Notes: generated by a model not told the origin, from the sequence alone. A stretch of DNA of 64,000 nucleotides from Streptomyces sp. NBC_00620 (GCF_026341825.1 NZ_JAPENY010000003.1:682001-746000), one strand, 5' to 3'. Positions 1 through 9,364 are shown, numbered from the stretch's first letter. Made by a program: numbers and translations.

Positions 1-1285
1 TCTCGAACATCTCCTGGGCGCTGGTGCGCGTGAGCATGTTCAGGGCGGCCTTGGCCATGTTGGTGTGCGGGTGTCCCGCGCCCTTGTAGCCGCGGTTGAA
101 GACGCCCTCCATCGCGGAGACGTTCACGATGTACGTGCGGTTGGCGTCGGCGGCGGACATCGCCCCGCGCAGGCGGCTGATGAGGATGAACGGCGCGGTG
201 GAGTTGCAGAGCTGGACCTCCAGGAGCTCGACCGGCGTGACCTCCTCGACGGACTGGATCCAGCTGTTGGTGTCGTGCAGGTCGGGGACCAGCCCGCCCG
301 CGTCGATCGCCGTACCGGCCGCGATCCGCTCCAGGGACGCCGAGCCGGACACCAGCGCGAGGTCGGTGACCTCCTTCGCGGTCAGCGCGCCGCCCCCGGC
401 GACCGGGAGCGCGGCCACGGCGCCCGAGCCGAAGGTGCCGATCACCTCGGCGGGCGGCAGCTCACCGGTGGGCAGCGGGCCCGATTCGGCGGCGAGCAGT
501 TCGCTGTAGGCGCCCGGTGAGCGGCGTACGGTCTGGGCCGCGTTGTTGATCAGGATGTCGAGCGGGCCCTCGGCGGCCACGGACTCGGCGAGCGCGACGA
601 CCTGGGCGGGGTCGCGCAGGTCGATGCCGACGATCTTCAGTCGGCCGATCCACTCGTCGCTGTCGGGCATGGCCTTGAAGCGGCGGATCGCGTCGTTCGG
701 GAAGCGCGTGGTGATCGTGGTGTGCGCGCCGTCCCGCAGCAGCCGCAGCGCGATGTACATGCCGATCTTGGCGCGGCCGCCGGTGAGCAGCGCGCGCTTG
801 CCGCTGAGGTCGGTACGGGCGTCGCGGCGGGTGCGGTTCTCGGCCGCGCACTCCTGGCAGAGCTGGTGGTAGAAGTAGTCGACCTCGACGTACCGCTTCT
901 TGCAGATGTAGCAGGAGCGCGGGCGCTGGAGTATCCCCGCGATCTCGCCGGCGTCGGTCACGGAGGAGGGCAGGATGCCTTCCGTCTCGTCGTCGATGCG
1001 CTGGGCGGAGCCGGTGGCCGTGGACTCCGTGACCGCCTTGTCGTGGGCGGTCTTGGCGGCGCGGCGGTCCTGACGGCGGCGCTGCTTGACCGTCCGGTAG
1101 ACGCCCGCCGTGGCGCGGCGCACGGCGATGGCGTCGGGGTGGTCGACGTCGATCTTGTCGAGCTCGTCGAGCACGCTGAGGCAGACGGCCAGCCGCTCCG
1201 GGTCGATGCCGGGCCCCTGCGACGCCTCCGCGACCTCTGCCGTGTACCCGGCGGGGGTCGCCTGGCTGTCCTCTGTCACCGTCAT
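1..1285 (-). CDS. SDR-family oxidoreductase with N-terminal CxxC cluster (partial, 3' end off window)
   Basis: The frame opens with ATG at 1285 and is still open at base 1, so the C-terminus is missing. About the first 90 residues are helical and charged. Next comes a Cys cluster (CYICKK, then CQEC) that looks like a zinc ribbon, then a Rossmann domain beginning TGGRAKIGMYIA, with NNAAQ and NVSAMEG later. That makes it a short-chain dehydrogenase/reductase of an enlarged type. Where SDRs normally carry YxxxK, this protein reads HPHTNMAKAAL, so the lysine is present but the tyrosine is a threonine. Substrate is unknown. It stands alone on the minus strand, with a 114-base gap before the acyltransferase gene upstream. 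Confidence 0.85.
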   Translation of the reverse strand, partial: MTVTEDSQATPAGYTAEVAEASQGPGIDPERLAVCLSVLDELDKIDVDHPDAIAVRRATAGVYRTVKQRRRQDRRAAKTAHDKAVTESTATGSAQRIDDETEGILPSSVTDAGEIAGILQRPRSCYICKKRYVEVDYFYHQLCQECAAENRTRRDARTDLSGKRALLTGGRAKIGMYIALRLLRDGAHTTITTRFPNDAIRRFKAMPDSDEWIGRLKIVGIDLRDPAQVVALAESVAAEGPLDILINNAAQTVRRSPGAYSELLAAESGPLPTGELPPAEVIGTFGSGAVAALPVAGGGALTAKEVTDLALVSGSASLERIAAGTAIDAGGLVPDLHDTNSWIQSVEEVTPVELLEVQLCNSTAPFILISRLRGAMSAADANRTYIVNVSAMEGVFNRGYKGAGHPHTNMAKAALNMLTRTSAQEMFE

Positions 1286-1399
1286 CGCCGTTGCCGTTCC
1301 TCGGGTTCCGCGCCGCGCTCGAACCGCGCTCGCTTTCGAAGGCGGAATTTTACGGAGCAATCGCCCGTGGTACCAAACCCGCGATGATCACCGGCGTTC

Positions 1400-2743
1400 T
1401 CAGGGAGCGCAAGCGGCGTTCAGCGCCGCCACCTCCTCGGTCAGCGCACGGGCCAGCACGTCCAGGTCCGGGACGGCCTCCGCGTCGGCCACGAGCCCGT
1501 AGTGGACCTGCCCGCGATATGTCGAGACGGCCACCGCGAGCGCTTGGCCGCGGGCGAGCGGGGCGAACGGGAACACCTCGGTGAGCGGGCAGCCGCCGAG
1601 TTTCAGGCCGAGGCTGGGCAGCGGCACGCTGGTGACGAGGATGTCGAAGAGCAGCCGGGCCGCCTGGCCGACGACGGGTCCGCCGATCCGGTGCCCGAGC
1701 GGCGGCACATGGTCGGCGAGCAGCGCGACGGCGCCCGCTCCCCGGTTGGGCCCTGCGTCCTTGTTGCGGTCCATGGCGGTACGGACCGCGCGCAGCCGTC
1801 CGAGCGGATCCGGATCGTCGACCGGAAGCCGTATCAAGTACCCGGAGAGCCGGTTGCCCTGTGGGTGCGCGGTGCGCGGGCGGCGCTTGGAGACGGGGAT
1901 CAGGGCCCGGGGTGCGACGCCTTCGCTGCCGTCGCCGCGCTCGTCGAGCCAGCGGCGCAGGGCGCCCGCGACGACGGCGATCAGGACGTCGTTGACGGTG
2001 CCGCCGACGGTCTTGCGGACGCGGTGCACGTCGTCGAGGTCGACCACCACGCCCGCGGTACGCCGAGTGCCGGTGGGCTCCGAGGTCAGGGCGGGCGACG
2101 ACTGTACGCCCAGGGTCGCGCGGGCGACCGAGGCGCCGATGTCGAGGGCCCGGCCCACGTCGGAGAGGGTGCCGCGGACCAGGCCAGGCAGCTTGCGGAC
2201 GTCCGGGAAGAGCCCTCGGGGCGGCTCGGCGGGGCGCGGGCGGGGTTCCGGCAGGTCCATCGGGTCCATGATCGCGGCCGCGAGCATCAGCGCCCTCAGC
2301 CCGTCGGCCAGTGCGTGGTGGAACTTGAAGAGCACGGCGAACGACACGCCGTCCTCGCCGGGCAGCACATGCGCCTCCCACGGCGGCCGGTCTCGCTCCA
2401 GCGGGCGCTCCATGAGGCGGCCCGCTTCCGCGTGGAAGTCGTCGGTCGGCGCGTGCAGTGTCACGTGGTCGAGCGGCTCGAAGTCGGGCGCGGGCTCGCG
2501 GGTCGCGCCGCCGAAGGCCGGCGGGAAGGTGAGCGGGAAGGCCAGCGGCTGCCATACGTCACGGATCCGCATGCGCAGCCCGGGGACCCCGGCCGCGCGG
2601 GCCGCCAGCAGGTCGGCGGCGTGCGCGCCCGCGGTGGGCGAGTGGGCCGTGAAGACACCCAGGGCGCCGAGGTGCATGGGGTGCTGGGCGGACTCGATGT
2701 TCCAGAACGCCAGGTCGAGTGGTGCGAGCAGGTCGGAGGTCAA
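1400..2743 (-). CDS. Wax ester synthase/diacylglycerol acyltransferase (WS/DGAT) family protein
   Basis: Residues 142-148 read HHALADG, the HHxxxDG active-site motif of WS/DGAT enzymes, which transfer acyl groups from acyl-CoA to fatty alcohol or diacylglycerol to make storage lipid. The N-terminus (SDLLAPLDLAFWNIES, then PMHLGAL) matches the family's usual beginning. I therefore prefer the TTG at 2743 (447 aa) over the in-frame ATG at 2854, whose extra 37 residues look non-coding. The length fits the family (about 450 aa). It is probably membrane-associated. The gene is isolated, so the actual lipid product cannot be told from context. Confidence 0.85.
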   Translation of the reverse strand: MTSDLLAPLDLAFWNIESAQHPMHLGALGVFTAHSPTAGAHAADLLAARAAGVPGLRMRIRDVWQPLAFPLTFPPAFGGATREPAPDFEPLDHVTLHAPTDDFHAEAGRLMERPLERDRPPWEAHVLPGEDGVSFAVLFKFHHALADGLRALMLAAAIMDPMDLPEPRPRPAEPPRGLFPDVRKLPGLVRGTLSDVGRALDIGASVARATLGVQSSPALTSEPTGTRRTAGVVVDLDDVHRVRKTVGGTVNDVLIAVVAGALRRWLDERGDGSEGVAPRALIPVSKRRPRTAHPQGNRLSGYLIRLPVDDPDPLGRLRAVRTAMDRNKDAGPNRGAGAVALLADHVPPLGHRIGGPVVGQAARLLFDILVTSVPLPSLGLKLGGCPLTEVFPFAPLARGQALAVAVSTYRGQVHYGLVADAEAVPDLDVLARALTEEVAALNAACAP

Positions 2744-2851
2744 AGGCTTGCTCTCGCGTCGACGACGGGTGAGCAAGCAGTCAAACCCGGACAGGTGATT
2801 ACGGTCAAGTACGATCAAGCTACGCTCAGTTAACAGCAGATTAAGTCCAGT

Positions 2852-2888
2852 CACGGGTCCCGCCCCGGTGGGAGAGGCGGGACCCGTG
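2852..2888 (-). terminator. Rho-independent-type hairpin after the GH92 gene
   Basis: A perfect 13-base inverted repeat (cacgggtcccgcc / ggcgggacccgtg) flanks an 11-base loop, 12 bases beyond the GH92 stop. There is no clear T-tract, as is common for Streptomyces hairpin terminators. It also lies in the leader of the WS/DGAT gene. Confidence 0.75.
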
Positions 2889-2900
2889 TGACTCCTGAGG

Positions 2901-5246
2901 TCAGTTCAGCGCAGGTGGGGCCGCCTCCGCGGACGTCCCCCACTCGGACGGCTCATCGCCGACCGTGAAGGCCAGCGAGCCGATGCCCCGGAGCGCGTCG
3001 GTCGTCAGGTACGTACGGCCGTACGAGGATCCGTTCACCTGGGCCGACTGGATGTACCGGTCACTGTCCGAGGTGCCCGGAGCGGTCACCGTCAGAGCGC
3101 CGCGCGGGTAGTAGCGCCGGTCGAGTGTGAGGTCGATCCGCTCGAATACGGGCGTCGACAGGCCCCAGGTGTCGTAGCCGGGCTGCACCGGGAAGATCCC
3201 GATCGACGACAGGACGTTCCAGGCGGACATCGTGCCCAGGTCGTCGTTGCCGGTCATTCCGGTCGGCGCGTCTGTGAACAGGGTCAACGCCGCATGCACC
3301 ACGTCGGTCGTCTTCCACGGCTGACCGGTCGACAGATAGGTGTACGGCGCGATCAGGTCGGGCTCGTTCTGCGGGTTGTACTTGTCCGCGTTGTAGTAGT
3401 CGTACGGACCGTTGACCCACACCTCCCGCGCGGTCTTCGCCGGGTCCTGAAGGAGCTGCTGGTACGCGAAGAAGGAGTCGAGCCGGTCGTTGGCCGCCTG
3501 CTTGCCGCCGATCAGGTCGACCATCCCCGGCAGGTCCTGCGGTACGAGCCACTGGTACTGCCAGGACGTGCCCTCATGGAATCCCTCGCTCTGGGCCGGG
3601 TCGGCCGGCCCCGTGAAGGCCCCGGACGCGTCACGCGCACGGAAGAAGCCGGTCGAACTGTCGTAGATCTTCCGGTAGTTCTCGGACCGGGCGGCGTACC
3701 GCACCGCGTCGGCGTCATGTCCCAGGTCCCGCGCCATCGCGCCGAGCATGGCGTCCGACAGTGCGTACTCCAAGGTCGCGGACGCACCGTGGTCGTAGTC
3801 CGAGTCGCCGGGCTTCGCGTGCGGGCGGTCCTTGACGTAGGGCGCGAAGCCGTTGGCAATGTATTCCTTGTTGGCCTCGCGCCCCACGGCCGACGAGTCG
3901 GCGGGCGGCACCCCGTCGGCGTTCTTCTTCAGCGCGCGGTACGCCCGCTCCTCGTACCCCTTGAGCAGACCCTGCTGGTAGGCGTTGGTCAGGAACGGGG
4001 TGACCGGATCGCCGGTCATGATGTTCGTCTCGACGGTGCCGTAACCCCACTTGGGCAGCCAGCCGCTCTCCTCGTCGATCTTGATCACGGAGATCGCCAT
4101 GTCCCGTGCCTCACGCGGCGCGAGCAGGGAGAGCAGCTGCGACTGGGTGCGGTAGGTGTCCCACAGCGACCAGTTCTGGTAGTAGGTGAAGCCCTTTGCG
4201 CGGTGGACCTTCTGGTCCCAGCCGGTGTAGCGGCCGTCGGCGTCGCTGCCGATGTTGGGCGCGAGGAAGGACCGGTAGAGGGACGAGTAGAAGGTGCGGC
4301 GCAGGGTGTCGGTGCCTCCCTGGGCGCGTACGTCGTTCAGCCGGTCCTCCCAGGTGCGGTCGGCCTCGCCCCGGACGGTGTCGAACGAACGGCCGCCCTC
4401 GGAGCGGAGGTTGAGCGCCGCACCGCGGGCATCCACGTAGCTGAGTGCGGTGGTCGCCTCCACCGTGCGGTCCTTCGTCGTGTCGAAGCGGACGAAGGCG
4501 CCGTCACGCCCGGCCTGGGACCCGGTGGTGACCGTTTCGCCGTCCCAGGTGCCGTAGGTGGTGAACGGCCGGTCGAAGCGGGTGATCGTGTAGACGGTGT
4601 ACGGCTTGGTGTCCTGGCAGAAGCCGCTGCCCGTGATCGCGGTGCGCACGGTTCGGTCGTCGAGGATCTCGACCTTGGTGGAGACCGTCCTGTGCAGCGA
4701 CTGTCCCGCGTTGAGCAGGACGTTGGCCTTGTCCGTGGCCGGGAAGGTGTAGCGCTGCACACCGGTGCGTGCGGTGGCCGTCAGCTCGGCGTCGATGCCG
4801 GTCTTCAGGCCGACCTTGTAGTAGCCGGGGCTCGCGGATTCCGTGTCGTGGCTGAACTCGGCCTGATACCGGCCGTAGTCCGTCTCGGTCACGTCGCCGG
4901 TGGTCGGAAGGACGGGCAGGTCTCCTCCGAGCCCGCAGCCGACGCCCGACAGATGGACGAGGGAGAAGCCGCGGATGTGGTTCTGGGAGTAGTCGTAGCC
5001 CGTGTTGTGTCCGGTGTCCGGGGAGAACTGCACCATGCCGAAGGGCACGGCGGCACCGGGGTAGGTGTTGCCGTCGTTCTCCGTGCCGATGAACGGGTTG
5101 ACCAGATGGGTGAGTCGACCGGCGCTGGGCCCGGCGGCCTGGGCGGCGGGGGCGGCGAACAGCGCGGACGCTGCCACCGCCCCCGCCATGAGCAGGCGCA
5201 GGTGCCGGGCCCATCTCATTGGACTCACAGGATTCATGGGACTCAA
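2901..5246 (-). CDS. Secreted GH92 alpha-1,2-mannosidase-type glycosidase
   Basis: The 781-residue protein has a signal peptide (basic RWARHLR, hydrophobic core, AAQA cleavage region near residue 38) followed at once by VNPFIGT, GNTYPGAAVPFGMVQ and FSPDT, the conserved start of GH92 enzymes, which are calcium-dependent exo-alpha-mannosidases acting on mannans and N-glycans. Length matches the family, with no added binding module. The TTG at 5246 has a GGAGG seven bases upstream; ATG codons lie 3 and 9 codons further in. The gene follows the PA14-GH2 gene by 24 bases on the same strand, so the two are probably one operon for outside-the-cell glycan breakdown. The exact linkage cleaved is inferred from the family. 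Confidence 0.9.
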   Translation of the reverse strand: MSPMNPVSPMRWARHLRLLMAGAVAASALFAAPAAQAAGPSAGRLTHLVNPFIGTENDGNTYPGAAVPFGMVQFSPDTGHNTGYDYSQNHIRGFSLVHLSGVGCGLGGDLPVLPTTGDVTETDYGRYQAEFSHDTESASPGYYKVGLKTGIDAELTATARTGVQRYTFPATDKANVLLNAGQSLHRTVSTKVEILDDRTVRTAITGSGFCQDTKPYTVYTITRFDRPFTTYGTWDGETVTTGSQAGRDGAFVRFDTTKDRTVEATTALSYVDARGAALNLRSEGGRSFDTVRGEADRTWEDRLNDVRAQGGTDTLRRTFYSSLYRSFLAPNIGSDADGRYTGWDQKVHRAKGFTYYQNWSLWDTYRTQSQLLSLLAPREARDMAISVIKIDEESGWLPKWGYGTVETNIMTGDPVTPFLTNAYQQGLLKGYEERAYRALKKNADGVPPADSSAVGREANKEYIANGFAPYVKDRPHAKPGDSDYDHGASATLEYALSDAMLGAMARDLGHDADAVRYAARSENYRKIYDSSTGFFRARDASGAFTGPADPAQSEGFHEGTSWQYQWLVPQDLPGMVDLIGGKQAANDRLDSFFAYQQLLQDPAKTAREVWVNGPYDYYNADKYNPQNEPDLIAPYTYLSTGQPWKTTDVVHAALTLFTDAPTGMTGNDDLGTMSAWNVLSSIGIFPVQPGYDTWGLSTPVFERIDLTLDRRYYPRGALTVTAPGTSDSDRYIQSAQVNGSSYGRTYLTTDALRGIGSLAFTVGDEPSEWGTSAEAAPPALN

Positions 5247-5270
5247 GGGGAGACCTCCGTTGTCGTGACG

Positions 5271-7871
5271 TCAGGAACTGGGGCAGCCCGCCGGGGTCGC
5301 CCGGGACGCGTCACGGATCAGTGCCTGGTGCGCGGCCCTCACCCGCTGGACGTCCGGTTTCATGACCTTGCGGTCATAGGTGAGGAGCCCGTTGAGCTCT
5401 CCCTCGACGTCCGAGATCTGCGTGTAGACGGCGCCGTTGGATCCTCGGCAGGCCAGTTGGCGCACCTCGTCGAGCCGGGCCAGGTAGTCGTCCGTGTAGG
5501 TCGCCGGGTCCACGTCGACGTACGACTGCTGCACCGACCAGGCATGCCCCGGTACCGCGAGCCCGAGGCCGCCGTACTCGCCGGTGACCAGGGCCCGTTT
5601 CCCGTCGGGGGCGGGTGGCAGCGCGGGGCTCGGATAGCCGTGCTCGTCCATGATGTCGCCGGTGCCTCCGTCGGCCCCCAGGTTGAGGCCCGACATGCCG
5701 TTCACCAGCCGCGTCGGATCCCAGGCCTTGGCCTGGTCCGCGATACGGGCCTCGTCGTACTGCCCCCAGCCCTCGTTGAAGGTCACCCACATCACCACCG
5801 ACGGGCTGCTGATGTGCTCGTCGATCAGCTGCTTCATCTCGCGCTCGTACTCGGCGCGGGCCGCGGCGTCCGGGTTCACCCCGGCGGTCATCGCAGGCAT
5901 GTCCTGCCAGACCAGCAGGCCGAGCCGGTCGGCCCAGTAGAACCAGCGGTCGGGCTCCACCTTGATGTGCTTGCGTACGGCGTTGAAGCCCAGCTCCTTG
6001 TGCATCCTCAGGTCGTAGGCGAGGGCCTCGTCCGTCGGTGCCGTGTGCAGGCCGTCGGGCCAGAAGCCCTGGTCGAGGGTGGCCATCATGAAGACGGGCT
6101 CGCCGTTGAGGACGGTGCGCGGGGTGCCGTCGATCTTCTCCACCGCGATCGAGCGCATACCGAAGTAGCTGCCGACACGATCGCCGCCGACGGTCACCCT
6201 GAGGTCGTAGAGGAAGGGGTCGTCCGGGGACCAGAGTCGCGGATCGGCGATCTTCAGTGTCAGTGGCTGTCCGGTGCGGCCGCTCACCGTCGCGACCTTG
6301 TTCTTTCCGTCGTACGCCGTTGCCGTGACCGCGAGGCCGTCCCGAACACCCCTCGCCTCTATGGCGAGTTGGCCGTTCGCGACGTCGGGCGTGAGCTTGA
6401 GCGAGTCGATGTGGTCCGCCGCGACGGGCTCCATCCACACCGTCTGCCAGATGCCGGAGGACGGGGTGTACCAGATGCCGCTGGGGTCGAGGCGCTGCTT
6501 GCCGAGGGGAGGGTTCTCGCCGTTCGCCGAGTCGGTCGGGTCGTACACGCCGACGATGAGTTCCTGGGTGCGGCCGGGCTTCAGCGCGTCGGTGATGTCG
6601 GCGCTGAACTTGTCGTAGCCGCCCTGGTGTTCGGCGACCTTGACGCCGTTGACGTACACCTCGGACCGCCAGTCGACGGCGCCGAAGTTGAGCTGGAGCC
6701 GCTTGCCGGAACCCACCTTCCAGTCGGCGGGGACGGTGAAGGTGCGGCGGTACCACATGCGGTCCTCGTGCCGCTGGACACCGGAGAGCTGGGACTCGAC
6801 CGGGTATGGAACGAGGATCCGCTCACCCAGGTTCCTGCCCACCGGCGGCTGCTCGCCCGCCGTGGCCGCGGCGAACTGCCAGCGCCCGTTGAGGTTCCGC
6901 CAGGCGTCGCGGGTCAGTTGGGGCCTGGGGTACTCGGGGAGCGCGTTGTCCGGTCCGACCTCGTCGGCCCAGGGGGTGCGCAGTTCGTACGTGGAGTGGT
7001 TGGGGCCGCTGCTCCAGAAGGCGCCGATCGGCTTGCCGGCCGTTGCGAGTCCGCCCTGGCCGTCGTAGCGGACGTCCGCGGTGCCGCGCGCGGTACCGGT
7101 CTTGTTGCCCACGACGGGCTCTTTGAGCGTGACCAGGAGGGCCTTGGGGTCGGCGGGGTCCAACTCGGCTGCGCTCAAGGGCCACTTGGCGCCGCCGATC
7201 ACCGCTTCGAGGTGGTCGGTGACGGTGGCCGGTGGCGCGAGGAGGTCATGGGCGAAGTCGAGCCTGAGGGTACGGCCGTCGGCCAGGACCGTGGTCGCGA
7301 CGGCGCCGTCGTAGTCGTAGCCGTCGGGCAGGCGGAACGCGGACTGCGGGACGGCGACCTTGCTGCCGCCGGGCTCGGTCCAGCGCAGGTGGAGGTTGGA
7401 GCCGCCGTAGTGCTCGAAGTACTCGAGTCTGAAGTCGTAGGCCTGGCCCGCTGTCAGGTCGACGGGTTCGGCGGTCTGTTCGCGGTCCCAGTCGTCGACC
7501 CAGTGGTCGATGGCGAGTTCGCCGTCGATCCAGAGACGGAAGCCGTTGTCGCCGATGACCGAGAACGTGGTGAGACCGGTCTTCTCGGGCACGATCTGGC
7601 CGGTCCAGCGGACGCTGACATCGTTGTCCTGGCCTGTGGCGGACTTCAGGCGGGATTCCAGGTTGTCGAAGTCGAGGTTCGGGTCGAAGCCGGTGGCCTT
7701 GAGCTCGTGGAAGTCGAAGGCGCCGGGGGCGGACTGGGTGTAGTAGTCGCCCTTCAGCCCGTGGATCTCCACGGGATCGTCGGCCGACGCGGGTACGGCG
7801 GTCAGACCGGCGAGGCCCAGGGCCCCGGCGAGCAGTAAGGCGAGTCGGTCTCTGAGTCGTCTGATGCGCAC
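5271..7871 (-). CDS. Secreted GH2 glycosidase with N-terminal PA14 domain
   Basis: This 866-aa protein starts at GTG 7871, just after AGGAGG; that start gives a clean signal peptide (RIRRLRDR, hydrophobic stretch, ASA near residue 30). A PA14 module follows at about 35-165 (GLKGDYYT, GFRLWIDGELAIDHW, HLRWTEPG), then the GH2 jelly-roll domain (WRNLNGRWQFA, MWYRRTFTVP), an Ig-like domain and the TIM barrel. E700 in TFNEGWGQ is the expected acid/base and E765 in VTGEYGG a likely nucleophile. GH2 covers beta-galactosidase, beta-mannosidase and beta-glucuronidase, and I cannot choose among them. PA14 usually binds carbohydrate. The GH92 gene lies 24 bases downstream. Confidence 0.88.
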   Translation of the reverse strand: MRIRRLRDRLALLLAGALGLAGLTAVPASADDPVEIHGLKGDYYTQSAPGAFDFHELKATGFDPNLDFDNLESRLKSATGQDNDVSVRWTGQIVPEKTGLTTFSVIGDNGFRLWIDGELAIDHWVDDWDREQTAEPVDLTAGQAYDFRLEYFEHYGGSNLHLRWTEPGGSKVAVPQSAFRLPDGYDYDGAVATTVLADGRTLRLDFAHDLLAPPATVTDHLEAVIGGAKWPLSAAELDPADPKALLVTLKEPVVGNKTGTARGTADVRYDGQGGLATAGKPIGAFWSSGPNHSTYELRTPWADEVGPDNALPEYPRPQLTRDAWRNLNGRWQFAAATAGEQPPVGRNLGERILVPYPVESQLSGVQRHEDRMWYRRTFTVPADWKVGSGKRLQLNFGAVDWRSEVYVNGVKVAEHQGGYDKFSADITDALKPGRTQELIVGVYDPTDSANGENPPLGKQRLDPSGIWYTPSSGIWQTVWMEPVAADHIDSLKLTPDVANGQLAIEARGVRDGLAVTATAYDGKNKVATVSGRTGQPLTLKIADPRLWSPDDPFLYDLRVTVGGDRVGSYFGMRSIAVEKIDGTPRTVLNGEPVFMMATLDQGFWPDGLHTAPTDEALAYDLRMHKELGFNAVRKHIKVEPDRWFYWADRLGLLVWQDMPAMTAGVNPDAAARAEYEREMKQLIDEHISSPSVVMWVTFNEGWGQYDEARIADQAKAWDPTRLVNGMSGLNLGADGGTGDIMDEHGYPSPALPPAPDGKRALVTGEYGGLGLAVPGHAWSVQQSYVDVDPATYTDDYLARLDEVRQLACRGSNGAVYTQISDVEGELNGLLTYDRKVMKPDVQRVRAAHQALIRDASRATPAGCPSS

Positions 7872-7918
7872 GGATCCTCCTCGTTGAGGACGGGTGTGGC
7901 GGCTCTTGCTCAGGCGGT

Positions 7919-7928
7919 ACAACGTTGT
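7919..7928. promoter_or_regulatory. Palindromic operator ACAACGTTGT upstream of the GH2-GH92 operon
   Basis: A perfect 10-base palindrome lies 48 bases upstream of the GH2 start. The central CG step and spacing are typical of LacI-family operators. The same core CAACGTTG recurs upstream of the other secreted GH2 gene (54929-54936). Confidence 0.55.
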
Positions 7929-7956
7929 CATCAACGGCAGTTGGCATGACAGCACG

Positions 7957-7968
7957 GGAAACGTTTCC
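7957..7968. promoter_or_regulatory. Palindromic operator GGAAACGTTTCC
   Basis: A perfect 12-base palindrome with a central CG, the usual form of a LacI/CcpA-type site, lies about 90 bases upstream of the GH2 start. It differs in sequence from the site at 7919, so it may be for a second regulator. Confidence 0.55.
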
Positions 7969-7976
7969 TGTCCAGG

Positions 7977-8007
7977 GACATGACAACGGACTGACATGAC
8001 AACGGAC
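7977..8007. repeat. Two 15-base direct repeats (GACATGACAACGGAC)
   Basis: Identical 15-mers occur at 7977-7991 and 7993-8007, one base apart. A related caacgg string occurs at 7933 and in the glgC terminator. They lie upstream of the operators for the GH2-GH92 operon and could be activator sites or a short local duplication. Confidence 0.6.
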
Positions 8008-8011
8008 ACGG

Positions 8012-8053
8012 CAACGGCCTTGGCGGGTGATCGTCCACCCACCAAGGCCGTTG
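8012..8053 (-). terminator. Terminator hairpin after glgC
   Basis: The arms caacggccttggcgggtg and cacccaccaaggccgttg pair over 18 bases with one mismatch around a 6-base loop, 9 bases past the glgC stop. Confidence 0.8.
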
Positions 8054-8061
8054 TCAGGCGC

Positions 8062-9282
8062 CTACGACACGCGCTGGCCCTTCCCCAGGGCGATCACTCC
8101 GCCCTTGGAGACCGTGTAGAGCTCCGAATCCCGGTCCGGGTTGACGCCGATCGTCGCGCCGGGCGGCACCTCGACGTTCTTGTCGAGGACCGCGCCGCGC
8201 ACCACCGCGCCCCGCCCTATGTGGACGTTGTCGTGCAGGATCGAGCCCTGTACGACGGCCCCCGGGTCGACGACGACGCCCGGCGAGAGCACGGACCTGG
8301 TGACCTGCCCGCGGATCAGACAGCCGGCGCTGATGATCGACTCGCTGGCGATACCGCCGGCGTTGAATCTCGCCGGCGACAACTGCCCGGAGTGGGTGTA
8401 GATGGGCCAGCTGCGGTTGAAGAGGTTGAAGGCGGGGCGTTCGGCGATCAGGTCCATGTGGGCGTCGAAGTACGCGTCGAGAGTTCCGACATCGCGCCAG
8501 TAGCCCTGGTCCCGGGTGGTCTCGCCGGGCACGTGGTTGTCGCTGAAGTCGTACAGCTGCGCCTCGCCCCGGTCGGTGAGCATGGGCAGGATCGAGCCGC
8601 CCATGTCGTGCACGGAGTGCTCGTCCTCGGCGTCCCGCTGGAGCGCCTCGATCAGGGCCTTGGTGGTGAAGATGTAGTTGCCCATCGAGGCGAAGACGGA
8701 CTCGGGATCGTCCGGCAGGCCCGGCGGATCGGCGGGCTTCTCCAGGAAACCCTGCACCGTCTGGTTGTCGGAGCCCGGGCTGATGACGCCGAACTGCGAG
8801 GACTCGGTGCGCGGCACCCGTATGCCCGCCACGGTCACACCCGCGCCGCCCTCGATGTGCTGGGCGAGCATCTGCCGCGGGTCCATGCGGTAGACGTGGT
8901 CGGCGCCGAACACCGCTATGTAGTCGGGCCGTTCGTCGTGCACCAGGTTGAGGGACTGCAGGATCGCGTCCGCGCTGCCCAGGTACCAGCGCGGGCCGAG
9001 CCGCTGCTGGGCGGGGACGGGCGTGACGTAGTTGCCGAGCAGGCTCGACATCCGCCAGGTCGTGGTCACGTGCCGGTCCAGCGAGTGCGACTTGTACTGC
9101 GTCAGGACACAGATGCGCAGGACGTCGGCGTTCACGAGGTTGGAGAGTACGAAGTCGACCAGGCGGTATGTGCCGCCGAAGGTGACCGCGGGTTTCGCGC
9201 GGTCCGCGGTGAGAGGCATGAGCCGTTTGCCCTCTCCACCCGCAAGTACGATTCCCAGCACCGAAGGTCCACCGCGCCGCAT
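8062..9282 (-). CDS. glgC: Glucose-1-phosphate adenylyltransferase
   Basis: This enzyme makes ADP-glucose from glucose 1-phosphate and ATP, the committed step of bacterial glycogen synthesis. The 406-aa protein starts at ATG 9282 and carries the nucleotidyltransferase signature LAGGEGKRLMPLT near residue 13, AKPAVTFGG, then FGADHVYRMD and GFLEKPADPP. The C-terminal third is a left-handed beta-helix (SVLSPGVVVDPGAVV), where allosteric effectors bind in this family. Length is as expected. It lies 82 bases downstream of glgA on the same strand, consistent with a glgA-glgC operon. Confidence 0.96.
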   Translation of the reverse strand: MRRGGPSVLGIVLAGGEGKRLMPLTADRAKPAVTFGGTYRLVDFVLSNLVNADVLRICVLTQYKSHSLDRHVTTTWRMSSLLGNYVTPVPAQQRLGPRWYLGSADAILQSLNLVHDERPDYIAVFGADHVYRMDPRQMLAQHIEGGAGVTVAGIRVPRTESSQFGVISPGSDNQTVQGFLEKPADPPGLPDDPESVFASMGNYIFTTKALIEALQRDAEDEHSVHDMGGSILPMLTDRGEAQLYDFSDNHVPGETTRDQGYWRDVGTLDAYFDAHMDLIAERPAFNLFNRSWPIYTHSGQLSPARFNAGGIASESIISAGCLIRGQVTRSVLSPGVVVDPGAVVQGSILHDNVHIGRGAVVRGAVLDKNVEVPPGATIGVNPDRDSELYTVSKGGVIALGKGQRVS

Positions 9283-9364
9283 GCCGCCGCCCCTCTGAAC
9301 ACGGTCGGGCCAAACTCTCCTCGCGGAGCCTGGCCCCTGTTGCTGAACTGCGCCTGTCCGATGG

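Noticed and set aside
3294..7838. A 1514-codon open frame on the plus strand
   Set aside because: It lies antisense to the GH92 and GH2 genes, is Val/Arg/Gly-rich with no domain, and ignores the gene boundary. High G+C produces such frames opposite real genes.
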